Below the pieces are notes generated by a model. The model had not been told where the DNA came from. It was given only the letters and a program-made list of their open reading frames with translations, and did no database searches. A DNA stretch of 64,000 nucleotides from Cristatella mucedo (lineage: Eukaryota > Bryozoa > Phylactolaemata > Cristatellidae): contig WPIO01000030.1 in NCBI GenBank assembly GCA_009760855.2, positions 1,543,001 through 1,607,000 of the forward strand. Reading direction: 5' to 3'. Below are positions 39,480-51,724 of the stretch, piece by piece (position 1 is the stretch's first letter; each line of letters starts with the position of its first letter). The position numbers and the translations under genes are program-made.

Positions 39480-40450
39480 CGCTGCTTCGCTCGGCGGTGA
39501 GCGACGGCTAGATTGCTACAGTAGTCAGCGACACATTTTCGACAGCTGACAAAGCAGCGGCTACAAAGACAAGCCGCTCGCTCTCACACAGCAAACGTTT
39601 AACGCTCCCAGCATGCGTCGACGCCGGAGGCGCTAGCCGCTTCGCACACAGTAACAAGGCGCGAAAACGACGACCGCCGCCGGCGCCTGCGGCTCCGCCG
39701 CCGAATCGCGGCCCCACGGCGATGCCGGCTCGGCGGCGGCGCCACCAGTCGCGGCACTGCCTTTGGCGGACAGGCCGGACGGCGGGCGGGGGGGGGGTGA
39801 TGACTGCTAGCGAATGAGCGGTAAATACAGCGCAGGCACCCAGGCGCGACGAGTTCTGAAGACCGAACTAGGGTGTGAGCGGCGCGCGCGTTACAGGTAC
39901 ATCGACGAGGGCGGCCACCGCGCCACCGCTCGCCGGGCCCGCCCGGCGGAGACGCAGGCTTCGGCCCGACTAGCCCCGGCCACGTACCGGCCAATACACG
40001 GATTCGCCTTCAAACCGCATTACGCGCGCGAAAGATCTTTTCGGAGCGCAATCTGAGCACGAAAGCGGACAATATAAGGCGGCGCAGACGAGTGCTTGCG
40101 CATCCACTGCGCTAAAGGACCGTTAGCTGAGCACCTCTGCGCCCGAGAGCAGCATTTGCACGACCGGCATTGCGGAAAATGACTCACCTGCCGTAATACT
40201 AGCGAGGAAAATCGCTTTCACGCACGCGTCTGCTGCTTCCTAGACCATAATGGGTTATTAAAAGCGGATATGCAGCAACGTCGGCGTCGCTTCACCGCTG
40301 CAGGCGAAGCGAGGGACAGTCGACGGCTAGCTGAGCTGAGGGCGCTAACTCCGGTGTACTAACACTGCCACCAGCTAAGGGTCAAGGTTGCCGCAGTACC
40401 CCCCCCCCTCCGATCACGGGCCGGGCGATGTGGACAAATCGGTGCGGCGC
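39480..40450 (-). promoter_or_regulatory. CpG-rich block, candidate promoter/first exon of PAK
   Basis: Much richer in C+G and CpG than the flanks. On the minus strand, ACGGCAG|GTGAGTC at 40188/40187 is a consensus-perfect splice donor, which would suit a non-coding PAK exon spliced to the acceptor at 31881. On the plus strand there is also a TATA-like CAATATAAGG near 40069-40078, so a divergent plus-strand transcript is possible. Only sequence character supports this. Confidence 0.35.
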
Positions 40451-40922
40451 CCACTACGCACCGCAGTCTTGCTCTAACAGAGATTACGATTGAGCGAAGA
40501 TTTTATAAAATTATATTACATTATAATTAGCCAGGAATTTTTTGGAAAAATCGTTACAGTCAGCTCACCTCCTATCTGGGACGAAGCCCGCACGAACGAG
40601 TCCCTACCCCCAATCCTGCACGTGGGAAACAGGTGAAAAAAATAAATTCATTGGATTTAAATTCGGAGTCTTCTGAGCTATATATCCAACAAAATCTGAA
40701 AGAACCAAAATAGCAACATAAAGATGTTAACGGATCTCGTAATAAAAGGAAGCTGGCGATGCAGTGCTGGCGTGCAGGCGTGACCACGCCCTTTCCTCAT
40801 AGCAGGTACGTCAGAGCTAGTCCATAAATGGTCCTAAGAGATCCGGCTATGGCCACTATGGCCATAACAATAATGACGACAGCCTTACAATTTTTTAGGT
40901 GTATATGCAGCGCAAAATTTTT

Positions 40923-40923
<1 letters not shown>

Positions 40924-40964
<41 letters not shown>
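40924..40964. repeat. (AT)n microsatellite
   Basis: About 41 bp of AT dinucleotides. Confidence 0.97.
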
Positions 40965-40967
<3 letters not shown>

Positions 40968-42910
40968 AAACATGTTTTAAAATTATTTTGTAAATAGGAT
41001 TTCGGATTAAGAGGGTGGGGTCTAGGGTTTGTTTTTTGGGGTTTATATACTTTATAGACATCGTGGTTTAGGAATTTAATGATTAAGGTTTGGAGTTTAC
41101 GATTTACGGTGCACAGCCACCGGCTAGCATTCTAGACTTTCTGCAGGTGGAAAATACTTTACATGCCAATCCCCGCCGCATTCCCTGTTCCTCTGGCGAT
41201 TTCGAGTCTCGCAGTCGCTTACGGCGGCCCGCGGAGTCGGTCGGGATACTCAGGCAATATCATCAGGTCGTGTCAATGGACAAGCTATTCTCTTAGGTCC
41301 TACTGCTTCACTAAGTCTGCTGGCATTTGGCTGTGAAATATTACACAAACTCTGGATTGCTTTGATCGCGGTACAATAGCGAAGATATCACACGTGTATT
41401 ACATCACCTCTAGACTTCTGTAACGCTCCCTTGCAGACCTTCCGTATCAGAAGCTTTCGGATAATGCATAACTTTTCAGTTATATTTGCCTGTCATGAAT
41501 AGTGAAGCTATAAACATAAAGGTAAAGATATCCTTTAAAGGAACAACTCCGTCCGATTTAATTGACTTAGCGTGCTTGCTTATTACGAAACAATGCATAT
41601 CTTGCCCAAGGGCAGGGGCGATGTGGTTTTGGTTAGCGCCCCAGTGAGCATTTATTTTATCTTGTTTTCTTTAAGTGCTTACTCACGCATGACTTTGTGC
41701 ATTGTACTAAGAAGATAGTCCTACTAGCCTGCGGCCGCGAGTGTCTTCTCGTCCGCTTTTGAATGTTCGTCTAACCTGGATGCTTGGTGCTGTAGCAAGC
41801 CTTTCTAAAAACTACACATCACTAGTCATTATTTCCTATTCATCGTTTCTCCGCCAGCGATTTTTAAAGGGCCTGAATAGAGATCTAGATATTCGCGAGC
41901 GCTAAGCAAATGAGTTTGTATCTTGTTTTGTCTGGCGTCGAAAAACTCTGAAATACTAATACTAGTAATTATGCATTTGTTTAGAATCTCCAGAGAACTT
42001 GATTCCTCTCTCTGGACACTTTGCATTTGCTGTAATGAAATGCTTGAGTTAAGCGGAAGGCTTGATCAGTTACAATGCCCAATCACAGGTCAGTCTCAGT
42101 CATACTCAGTGCAGCTACTACTCACCAAGGAAAGAGATATATATAAGAAGCACTATTCTTTAATAAACATTTTACAGGAATAGGACACTAGGCCGTCGCA
42201 ATAAATACGAGTACCCTCCTTCAAGAGTTGACATCTATGTCTGTGCCCGACGTGCACGAGCGCCTTCAAATGCATAACCAGAGACGCATTCCTCCTAAGA
42301 TCACCCAAGTTTCTTTAGCGATTGATTTGGTGCAGACTTTTTGGATTCTGCTCGCAGCGGCAGTCAGATCCTAAAAAGTCCAGCTGGTTGGTTAGAGTTC
42401 TGTGATTACGCCACTTTAATGAATGCTACAAGGTCAGCTCCTAACTCTAGCCCGGCAGCTTGCCAACTACAGGACGCTACTCCATCGCACAGCTTCACTG
42501 AGACTTATAAGAGCAAGCGACTGCACTAATTTCCAGATAGCAGGTTTTCTTTGACGCCAAAACCTTATTTCGAAGTTCGCATTCGCCTGGATTTCTCTTT
42601 GGACTCCTGGAGCAGCACCGATCAGCGGAGGAGACGGGGTAAGTAACTAAGCCCCGCCTGTCCCTATTGCGAGACATTCCCGAGCGCATGGGAGTAACAA
42701 TTGAATTCTTACAAAGGCGCCGTCTGCTATTATTTGGCTGTCGATCTGATCGCTGAAGCAATCGATGTCGGAGCCTAAGATTAGCATTTCGAGCTGGCAG
42801 CCGGATGCAGGCCTGGCACCTGCTTCTCGCTGGGGCTTCTGGCCTCGTTTTGACGCTCCAAACAAGCACACGACTCTAATTGCATGTGACAGGAGGTCAG
42901 AGTTAACCTG
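40965..42910. other. No gene recognised; one small LINE-B tail
   Basis: A short minus-strand LINE-B 3' fragment is likely at 41965-42050 (TCTCCAGAGAACTTGATTCC, CTTTGCATTTGCTG). The remainder, including overlapping minus-strand frames at 42495-42871, shows no recognisable domain. Confidence 0.35.
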
Positions 42911-42914
42911 AACG

Positions 42915-43230
42915 TAATTGCGAATAATAATAATAATGCAATTATTTGTTATAGCGGCCTCAGAGAACTCAGTCTCTTTCTAGGCACTCTACATGATCGA
43001 ATGGTTAGTGGTAGCATGCTCAATGACAAAAAGCATATCATGGTTAGAGGTGACATGCACATGGTTAGCATACAAATATAGTTAGTAGGAGCATGCACAG
43101 TGTCAGAACGCATAAGCACACATTGGACAAATCACTTGGACCAACTACATATTTTAATAAATATCTGCATTTTTAGTTTCTTTTTAAGTGTGGGCAAGTC
43201 AATGAGTTCGTGAAGTCAGTCAGAAGTGAG
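42915..43230 (-). mobile_element. LINE-B 3' end, minus strand
   Basis: Starts AATAATAATAATGCAATTAT with CAGAGAACTCAGTCTCTTTC. It stops abruptly at about 43230, where a second LINE-B copy in the same orientation begins. Confidence 0.8.
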
Positions 43231-43860
43231 TTAACAATTATAATAACAATGCACTTGATAAAGCACGCTTAGAGAACTCCATCTATTTCTAGGCGCTTCA
43301 AATTTGCTGCAAAGAGAAGCGCGATTGAATGGTGAGTAATATCATGCTTGATAAACAAAAAACATGAATAACATGGTTAGAGGTGGTATGCACAGGGTCA
43401 GCATGCAAACGTGGTTAGTGGCAGCATGCACAGTGTCAGCACGCATAAGTACATGAAGGACGAATCACAGGGACCCGCTAAATGCTGTCCTAAATAGGTT
43501 TTTTCAAGTTTTTTTTAAATGTGGTCAAGTCAGGGATGTTCTGACGCAAGTCGGGAGGGAGTTGCAGGCTTTGGGAGCATACGAACTAAATGCACGGTCT
43601 CCCAAGGATTTGAGGTTTGTACGAGGTATTTGTAGACTGTTGAATTATGAAAAGCGGGTGGTACGATGCTTGGCCTGGTAGGGGAGTAGATCTGAGAGAT
43701 AGACTGGAGCCAAAGAATGAAGTGACCTAAAAGTCAGCGACAAGACCTTGAAGTCGATCAATTGCTTGACTGGTAGCCAGTGCAGGTCGGCGAGAAGTGG
43801 TGTGACATGGCAACTGCGACACGACAGACAAGCCTAGCTGCAGAGTTTTGCACCATCTGT
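43231..43860 (-). mobile_element. LINE-B copy, minus strand
   Basis: The second tail-to-body LINE-B copy in a row: tail ACAATGCACTTGATAAAGCA, then the region matching 22860-23260 (ATGCACGGTCTCCCAAGGAT, GGTAGCCAGTGCAGGTCGGC), ending in the GCAGAGTTTTGCACC block. Confidence 0.85.
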
Positions 43861-44185
43861 AGTCCAGGCTTTGGGAGCATAAAAACTGAAGGCATAGTCT
43901 CCAAAGGATTTGAGGTTTGTACGAGGTATGGGTAAACAGTTAGATTCTATAAAATAATTATTAATTTAATTAATAATTAATTAATATAATATATAAGATA
44001 ATATAATTCCGAAAAGTGGGATACAATGGTTAGTCTGTTGGGGCAGTAGATCTGATAGGTAGGCTGGAGTCAAAGAATGAAGGGACCTGAAGGTGAGTGA
44101 CAAAACCTCGAATTCGATGTTTTGCTTGACTGGGAGCTTGTGCACGTCGGTGAGAAGTGGTGCGATGTGGCAAATAAGTAAGGTC
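43861..44185 (-). mobile_element. LINE-B fragment with an AT-rich insert
   Basis: It repeats the internal LINE-B segment (CCAGGCTTTGGGAGCATAAA, TCTCCAAAGGATTTGAGGTT) just present in the preceding copy. At about 43945-44003 an AT-only, partly palindromic stretch (ATTATTAATTTAATTAATAAT-like) interrupts it. Confidence 0.75.
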
Positions 44186-44340
44186 TCACCTTATATGTCG
44201 GCTACATCAAAATCGTATATAAATCAGGCTACATAAATATCGCACTGCTCACAAGCCGAGGTTTTTCGTGACAATTTTATAAACATCTTCAGTTTAACGT
44301 CGGTGGCTAAGCTCAAAGTTCGTAACTGCGGGATATAATT

Positions 44341-44480
44341 GCTCTTACCCAGTGGCTATGGCGCTCGCTCCGACCAAGATCAAGGTGAATGTGTTTTATG
44401 TCCAAGGTCATGGGCTGGAGTCCTGAGGCATATGTGAAGAGCGTGAATAGAGATTAGATTATCGTGTCTCAATTGTTATC
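44341..44480 (+). mobile_element. SINE-2 copy
   Basis: CCAGTGGCTATGGCGCTCGC (A-box side), GGTCATGGGCTGGAGTCCTG (B-box side), GGCATATGTGAAGAGC and GTGAATAGAGATTAGATTAT. Confidence 0.75.
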
Positions 44481-44879
44481 ATCATCGCCATGCTGCTTGC
44501 TGTCTACCGCTAGCTGTCGAACATCTTTGCCGACTTGTACAGGCCTGCCATTCTCTTCCAACTACCAGCCATCAGCAGCTGCTGCTCAGCACCACAGTCA
44601 GGCTTGCCTTGATCGGCTATTCTTCTCGTGCCATAGTATTGGCGGAACTCAAACGAAATCATTTTGATTGCAGTACCGGCATGGCGATTAAAGCAGAGAA
44701 CCAGTGACCAGCTTTGCTGAGGCAGCAGAGAAATCTTAACTGCTGCCCGTGTCTTCGCACACATGCATTCAGCAATTAATTCCAAGCTTCATGCAAATAT
44801 GCTGAGGTGAAAGCTTTGTTTTTTTTTTACCTGAGAAGGGCTTAGCCCAAGCTGCAGCGGCAGCGAGGCTTGACAGGTA

Positions 44880-44970
44880 ATAATAGTAATAATAAAAATA
44901 ATACATTTGATATAGCGCCCTCAGAGAACTCGATCTCTTTCTAGGCCCTCTACATTTGCTGCAAGACTTC
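44880..44970 (-). mobile_element. LINE-B 3' tail fragment
   Basis: AATAATAATAAAAATAATAC followed by GCGCCCTCAGAGAACTCGAT and CTCTACATTTGCTGCAAG; only the last ~90 bp of the element. Confidence 0.75.
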
Positions 44971-47140
44971 ATCAGGTTTGGGTGTGTAGTCGCATAGGCT
45001 TAATTTATCATGACTTTTCTCTTAAGGCAAAATTTTACCATTTTAAATCTCACGTCTAAAGAACATTTTAGATATCGATGAGCACCAGTGGTTACTGGTT
45101 TGCAATGCTAAGACCACTAGCCACCCAATAAATACACTGCATTGATGTTTGTCTTTAAGGGAGTTATATCTTATTTGACAAAGATCTATATTTGGTCTAT
45201 TTCAATTTTATTCATGTGGCTTACATGGACTTCATTGCGACTCGACGAGAATCGTGACGAGGTGTGGCACATTCAAGGACCAGTTTGACTGCGGCACCTA
45301 TATCTAAGCTAGCTAGAATTTCTACATGCTATGGAGGTAAAAGTGGCAAGAATGAGGAACTGATTAGTCATCTACTAAAAGGTCATTTTTGAACAGGTCA
45401 CGCAGATTCAGAGCAGACGCAACAGGGTATTTTTATCAAGCCCATTTTTATGGTTAGGCTTTCTAACTGACTAGTAGAGTTTACTCAAATGATTTGTATC
45501 GGAACTTTATTTTAAGTTGCATAGAGCCACTTCGGCCGAGAACTGGTGCCAAGTCTTTGCAGCCAGGCTAGCAGGCAAAGTATTGGTTTAATCTCTAAAC
45601 GTTTGACTAAGGACTTTAGTAAGAGCTTTATATTTTTTCCTGACTAGACATTTAAATACTACTTTCAAACCTCGCCAGTGTAAAACTATCCAATGAAATC
45701 TTCTCCACGTGCAAATAGTGTTGATGTTCATCTTCCTCCTCAATAATATTGTAATACCGAGACCGTTATTATGAAAGGTGGTACAGAATTTTGCTGTAGC
45801 GGTAAAGTATTTGAGGCCATCACTAGAAGGAAAATTTTCTTCACGGACTTAATTCTGTGGTGGATTTTTCGTCGCTATCAAAAGTTATCAAATCCTGCTC
45901 AAGGGTCTCCAGAATAATTCTGCAGAAGAGATGAGCTTTCTAGAAGCTCAGGAACAGACAGTGATTCTGTTTGTCCACAGAAAAATGATAGTGATATCAA
46001 TTGAGTAGAACGGCTGGCATTAGCTGATTTGCATACCACAGAATCAGGGATAACCTAAACCAATAACCTTTTGCCTCGTTTTGTCTCACTCTCTTCCTCC
46101 TCGTCACCTTCCTCCTCCTAGCTCCACTCTCTCTGCTTTTAATAATACCTGCTCCCCATCTTACATAACCTTTCAGAAATTATGCAGGTATGTTGGTAAA
46201 TGAAGTATATGTGTTTTTTTTGTTGCATAAAAAATATAATTGCACGTAAAGAATATAATTCAGTATATATACCCGCATGCGTATAGCTTAGGCATTTAGT
46301 GGGTGGCGGGAAATTAGTGTAATCACACACGTGTTTATTGAGTAAAGGTTATATGATTATACAGCCTCACTTACAAAGTAGCAGCAGAAGAGCTGCACGC
46401 GGCTGCCTCTCCGGCTCGCAGTGTGCAATGAGAAATGCTACACTGTCCTGCCAAGCTTCCCCTCCCCCTCCCCGTACCACTAACAATATCAACTCTTCGG
46501 CGGTCCGGCCTTCAGTCCGCTTGCGGCTTCCGGCCTTTGATCGGTTAGTTTTCCATTACAATACTTCCATGTAAGACAGCGAAGAGCTTGTCTCAAAGCA
46601 AGGGCTTGAAATTTTAAATGCGCAGGCTGTACTCATGACCATCATGACTCATCATGACTCCATCATGACTCATGGCCATCGGACACAAAGACCGGTAGAC
46701 ACTTACTGTCTGGCAGGGCTCTCCGTTGTCTCAATACATTTTGTTCTGAGAACAACTGCATTTTTATGAACACACGACTCGTCAACAGGATGCTGTAGCT
46801 GCGAGCACTTTAATTTAAGCTTATTGAAACGCCATCACTCATTCGCTCATGACGAGCTTCACGGAAAGGGTGGGCCTTCAGCCCTCCACCAAAATATTGG
46901 TGTACCCAAGATTCTTGGAGCTCTTGGAGCTCAGCGTCGATGGCACGCTTCGCTGCGGAGGGAGCTCGGTTCCACCGTTTAAAGAGATAGAAGCCACGAG
47001 CCCAAGAGTCCGTCGCTTTGCGCAAACCCTCTGGACCAGACCAAACAGATGTCCACACAATGTCATTCTAAAAATGTAATCCTCCATAAAGAAAAAATTT
47101 ACGCATCTGCAAAGCAGCCCTTTTCCAACGTCACCCAGCT
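44971..47140. other. No gene recognised
   Basis: Mostly unique AT-rich sequence. A small direct repeat of ATCATGACTC units lies at 46630-46675. The overlapping frames near 46800-47080 on both strands are unsupported. Confidence 0.35.
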
Positions 47141-47142
47141 GG

Positions 47143-47285
47143 TTCGGCGCCGCGGTTAAGATGCTCCCGTAACCCGAGGTTAAGGGGGATGTATTTGATA
47201 GCCTAGGTCGTGGGCTCGATCCCCTTGGCATATGGGAAGCGCCTGGATAGAGATTAAGTTCTCTTATGGCGCTACACAAATGAAT

Positions 47286-47312
<27 letters not shown>
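47143..47312 (+). mobile_element. SINE-2 copy, full length, ending in (TA)n
   Basis: GGTTCGGCGCCGCGGTTAAG, GTCGTGGGCTCGATCCCC (B box), GGCATATGGGAAGCGCCTGG and TTAAGTTCTCTTATGGCGCT, then ACAAATGAATTA and a TA-dinucleotide tail. Confidence 0.85.
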
Positions 47313-47316
<4 letters not shown>

Positions 47317-47487
47317 TTATTTATTTATTCAAATATTCAACTTGCACGTATACATTAGCCGGCGGTGCCCTGCCGGTGTCGCTGGTGGTATCCTCAATGT
47401 CCCTCGCTCAGAGCGTGGAATGCCGAGGTCCGCCAGGCAAGCTTCATTGTTTAGCCATCTGCTGCCGACAGCCCGACGACGAAGGGT

Positions 47488-47653
<166 letters not shown>

Positions 47654-47912
47654 TCTGTGGAAACGCCTTCGAGCTCCCGACTGGCACGCCGCCCGACCAG
47701 CCCCGGCGGTGCCTCAACATAACCGCAGTAGCCTCCCGCGATGGCCACCTCGCTTCCCGCGGAGGGCTAACCGGGGGGGGGGGAGGGACGGGAGTTACCG
47801 CTGACGAGCTTGCAGCCAGCTGCTGCTTGCCGGTGGCCCTCCGGGGGAGCGGCTTACTCGTACCCCTAGCAGCACCCTGCCTACAGGACGGGAGCAAGCG
47901 TCATCGGCCGCG

Positions 47913-48006
47913 GCGTGGCCCTGACCCGGAGCGTGGCCCTGACCCGGAGCGTGGCCCTGACCCGGAGCGTGGCCCTGACCCGGAGCGTGGCCCTGATCCG
48001 GAGCGT
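47913..48006. repeat. 18-bp minisatellite, ~5 copies
   Basis: Tandem GCGTGGCCCTGACCCGGA units, nearly identical, with one C-to-T change in the last. The unit is a multiple of three, so all frames stay open (one reads DPERGP repeats); this alone does not indicate coding. Confidence 0.95.
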
Positions 48007-48324
48007 GTGGCAGGCGCTAGCCGACTTCGAGCCTCTGCCTGTCAAACGGACGACAATTGCGTCGCCAGCAGCCAACGCGGGCGTCGAAGCACGTACTGAT
48101 CTTAATCTATCCTCGCATGTGCTATGAACAGATGCGAAAGTTCATGTACGTTCGTTTTCTCTGGTTTCTCACACAGGAGCACAATTTACTTCAAATTGCG
48201 TTCGGCCATCGTCTGCAAAACTCCATGCGCGGAAGCTGCTCGATCGATTGGCTATAAGTTTTGCAGTAATCAAAATAAATTAAATTTTTTCCTGTAAAAC
48301 TGCTCCAACCAGCAAAAAAATTTA

Positions 48325-48475
48325 AATATAATTCATTTATATAGCGCCCCAAGAGAACTTGATCTCTATTCAGGCGCTTCACATACGCCTCGGGGCTCGA
48401 GCCCACGACCTCAGTCAGACCTTGGTCGGGGCGAGCACCTTAACCGCTAGACCAAACCAGCTCGGCAAGCCGCGG
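48325..48475 (-). mobile_element. SINE-2 copy, minus strand
   Basis: TATAGCGCCCCAAGAGAACTTG, GGCGCTTCACATACGCC, GGGCTCGAGCCCACGACC and GAGCACCTTAACCGCTAGAC: the reverse complement of a full SINE-2 with both promoter boxes. Confidence 0.85.
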
Positions 48476-48731
48476 TTGAAAGCCCTTTAACGAGGCCTGT
48501 AAAGATTGTAAAGATGTAAAGATTTCAGGAGCCGCTGCGGCACATTCCTGACGGCACTCCGATTTGGAGATTCGGAGGCTGCGTTCCGAAGGCACAGCGC
48601 TACGACGGGCCTCTATTAGACCTGTCTAGAAGCGTGGCCCTTTTAGCAACTCCACGAAGTGGCGGCCCCTTGAAAATACGGCAGCCCCTAGCGGAAGCAA
48701 ACGAGAGTACGCACGCGCGCGGCACGCCGAG

Positions 48732-48769
48732 GGGCTTCCGTCAGCCGCTCGAGCGGCTGACGGAAGCCC
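48732..48769. repeat. Perfect 38-bp palindrome
   Basis: The half-site GGGCTTCCGTCAGCCGCTC is followed with no spacer by its exact reverse complement. It is centred on CTCGAG in a CpG-rich block. Confidence 0.97.
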
Positions 48770-49989
48770 AGTCGATCGATACTGCACTAGCGAGTCGTAG
48801 CGGCTGTGCCCCGCGAGCCTCAGGAGCCGCTCTCGAATGCCGCCGCCGCCGCCAGGCTCGCCGGCCTCGTGGCCCGCAACAGGCCAGCGCACCTGTGATG
48901 GGCCAGCCCAATGGGCATTCGGGCCACAGACGCTCGCCGATTGACGCTCGGCCGCCGCAGCTGCCGCATTGCGATCTCGGGCAATGTTTTTTACAGGCAT
49001 GAGGGACAGATTGTTAATCTTCGTAGGCGACGACTGCTCGTCAGGTGCCGCTATTTAGCAGACTGCACCTTCGACTTAAATAAAAAAGTTAAATTTCGCA
49101 ACAATTCTGCACACCTACCTGTGAGTTCTAGACGCCGTTGGCAACTAACCACTCCCCCCCCCCAAGAGGCCAGCGCGGAACTAGAGAGCCATGAAGGTGG
49201 CGTCGGTCGCATGAATGCCCTTTCTGGCATCCTTCTGGGCCCGCTGACATCCTCTAAAGTCAGACAGCGCAGCAGCTACGCCTCCGCGGGGGGGGGGGGG
49301 GAGCAGACCGGCAGCCCTCCTTCGCTCCACCTTCCTACGCTCTGTGCAGCGTTACAAAGATGGTGTAGCGGCTTCCGGGTCCAGGCGGAAATTGGGCGCA
49401 AACGCAGCGCTCGCAGCGCTACGAATACCGGCGAAGCCCTGGTAGAACAGCAAGCGAGTTGCGGTTGCAGCCCGTATGCCCACACGTATGCCAGTAGTAG
49501 CGGAACGCGGCAGAGATGGAGAGCATCCGCATTCTAAGATAAAAAAAATCACAGCCAATGCGTCGAGCTTTCTCGTCGACACCTTATCTTCGTCGTTCGT
49601 GCTCTGATATTGATTTATGGCCCCGACCTTTGATAAGCACACCAGGGGTGGCTCTGCACTTTGTCGTACACGCTATGATATCGATTTACGGCCTGACCTT
49701 TTGCTGCTAATTTATAGCTCAATCGTCCGATGAGGATGAGCATATAAGGGTCGATTCAGCAGTGCTCGGGATTTTGAGAGAGCCTACCTGCCCTAGTGCG
49801 AGCGAACGGATAGTACAGCGTTTCGACCTTCTTAAACGAATGCCTTTTGGCGGAACGTTCCAGCTGGAGTTTCATGCCTATGGCGTGAGATCGCGGATCA
49901 CAAGTGACAGCACATCTGGAGCCGGCCGTTGCGCTCAACTCTCATACGGCATCCAGAAAACCACTGAGCTGGCGACCGGTGAAAAGCCT

Positions 49990-50515
49990 TTGCTAAATAG
50001 CTACGATGGTTTCCGGTTGATCAAGGGATACAGAGAGAAGTTCTTACGCTGACCCACAAGGCCCGCCACGGCTTGGTTCCTCCATACCTAGCTGAACTGC
50101 TGCCCCAGTTTCAGCATGTTCGTGACCTCAGGTTCTGTATGGACAATAAATGAGCTGTTCCATTCCTCCGCTTAAAAAACGTTGCTGACAGAAGCTTGAG
50201 CTCTGCAGGTCCTAAACTGGGGAACTCGCTTCCACGATTCTTACGCAATGACAAACTACTCTCCTGCTGCCGACTAGGGCACATCCTTTTCAGCGGTCCT
50301 GAGCTGCTACTTCCATGCTACTCACTACCTCAACTGCTCTCCTGACTCTGCTATGCTTCCCACTTTCTCTCTGTTGCGTGAGATGAAGTCTGTTGGCTAC
50401 CAAATTGTACTAACAGCTGCTTAGGCTGTGAGTGCGCTATACAAAACTCTCCTGCGTAACACCCACATAGTCTTTATGGTTTTGTGGAGTTACAGATGAA
50501 GATGCATTACATTAC
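49990..50515 (+). mobile_element. LINE-A 3' fragment
   Basis: GGTTGATCAAGGGATACAGA and TTACGCTGACCCACAAGGCC match the region after the RT core. It ends GATGCATTACATTACATTAG. Coding frames are broken. Confidence 0.85.
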
Positions 50516-50744
50516 ATTAGAGCTCAACTCCTGCCTGACTCAACGCTTGGATCCCAACTGACTGCATATTACAAGACTTTGACTTTTATGCCGCTCGAGG
50601 CAAAATTATTACATAACCGGCTATAATGAATTATAATTCACGAACCGCAAATAATACATCAGTGGTTATAATGTGAACGATCTAGCACGCTGCCTTTTCA
50701 GTAGCTATTTTAAGTAGAGACGGCGGCATCTTAATAACAATAAT

Positions 50745-50895
50745 ACCAGCCTATTTAATAGCCTCATTTGTATTGCGGCAGACGAGTCTTAACGGCTATG
50801 GCCGTCGCTTGCAGATGGCAATACAGGATCATCTACTGCAGGACCCAAGCCCGTGATCTCGGTCGTGGAGAGCGAGCGCATTACCTTTCATGGAA
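50745..50895 (-). mobile_element. SINE-1 copy, minus strand, diverged
   Basis: TTTAATAGCCTCATTTGTAT, ACGGCTATGGCCGTCGCTTG and GGACCCAAGCCCGTGATC match the reverse complement of SINE-1. Confidence 0.75.
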
Positions 50896-51059
50896 ACAGA
50901 CCTCGTATCTGCTCGGCAAAGGAGCGTCGCCCGAAGGGGCTCTTCAGCCTCTCTCTAGAAAATGGTTTAACCCCACTATGGGAGAGACTGACTCTTCAGC
51001 CGAAATAACAAATAAAATAATTATAATAATTCATTTGTACAGCACCCGAAGAAAGCTTG

Positions 51060-51278
51060 AGCCTCCCTGCTTTGACACAGAAGTTAAGATGCTCACCTTT
51101 GACAACCGATGTCATGAGCTCGTCCTGCGGCATTTGTGAAGCGCCTGGATAGAGACTAAGTTCTTTTGTAGAGTTATTCAAATGAATTATATATATCTTT
51201 TAATTTTCCATATCAAACCTATATCCGGCAGGCTTTACATATGCCTCAGGGCTCGAGCCCACCACCTTGGTTGTTTGT
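51060..51278. mobile_element. Two SINE-2 pieces in opposite orientation
   Basis: A plus-strand piece at 51060-51195 reads GTGAAGCGCCTGGATAGAGA and ends near ATGAATTATATAT. A minus-strand piece at 51225-51278 reads TTTACATATGCCTCAGGGCT and CGAGCCCACCACC. Together with a tail-like ATAATTCATTTGTACAGC at about 51025 they make a composite of SINE-2 fragments. Confidence 0.65.
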
Positions 51279-51279
51279 G

Positions 51280-51450
51280 AGCCGTGATGGCACACTAGGT
51301 AAGGCGGTTGCTTTCACGACCTCGGGACCGAGGTCGTGGGTTCGATTCATGCGGTGGGTGATTCTGTATCGCCACTGCAAGCGGTGGTGATAGCCGTAAA
51401 GGCTCTTCTGTCGCTATACAAAAAGAGGCTGTTTAATCAGCTGGGATTGT
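51280..51450 (+). mobile_element. SINE-1 copy, well preserved
   Basis: GAGCCGTGATGGCACACTAG, GTAAGGCGGTTGC, GTGGGTTCGATTCATGCG (B box), GCAAGCGGTGGTGATAGCCG, and AGAGGCTGTTTAATCAGC. It is nearly identical to the copy at 58115, implying recent movement. Confidence 0.88.
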
Positions 51451-51724
51451 TTTTAGAGACGAGCACGTTACCCCTGTTGCTTAGTCAGGGTGGTAGCATC
51501 TTTAGAATCCGTCTCAAAGGAGGATGTCTTCCATTCGGCTACCTCCGTTAATACAGCCTGAAGCTACGCCCTGGAGGACAACTGCTCAGAGAAGCTTATT
51601 TTGAGCGCCATCTCAGTTAATTGGTAGTGTCCCTCAGGAGAAACATCAAGCTATGCGTTATTATCCTTATTAGTAAGCTACGCGCACAATAAGCACCAGC
51701 CCCAGGAAAACTCCTAAGAAAAAT

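Noticed and set aside
39508-39994. Overlapping GC-rich frames on both strands as a protein gene
   Set aside because: They show no motif, overlap each other antisense, and are what CpG-rich DNA gives by chance.
50820-51340. tRNA genes near GTGGGTTCGATTC motifs
   Set aside because: The A and B boxes belong to a dispersed SINE-1 family with a long non-tRNA body and A/T tail. No complete cloverleaf was evident.
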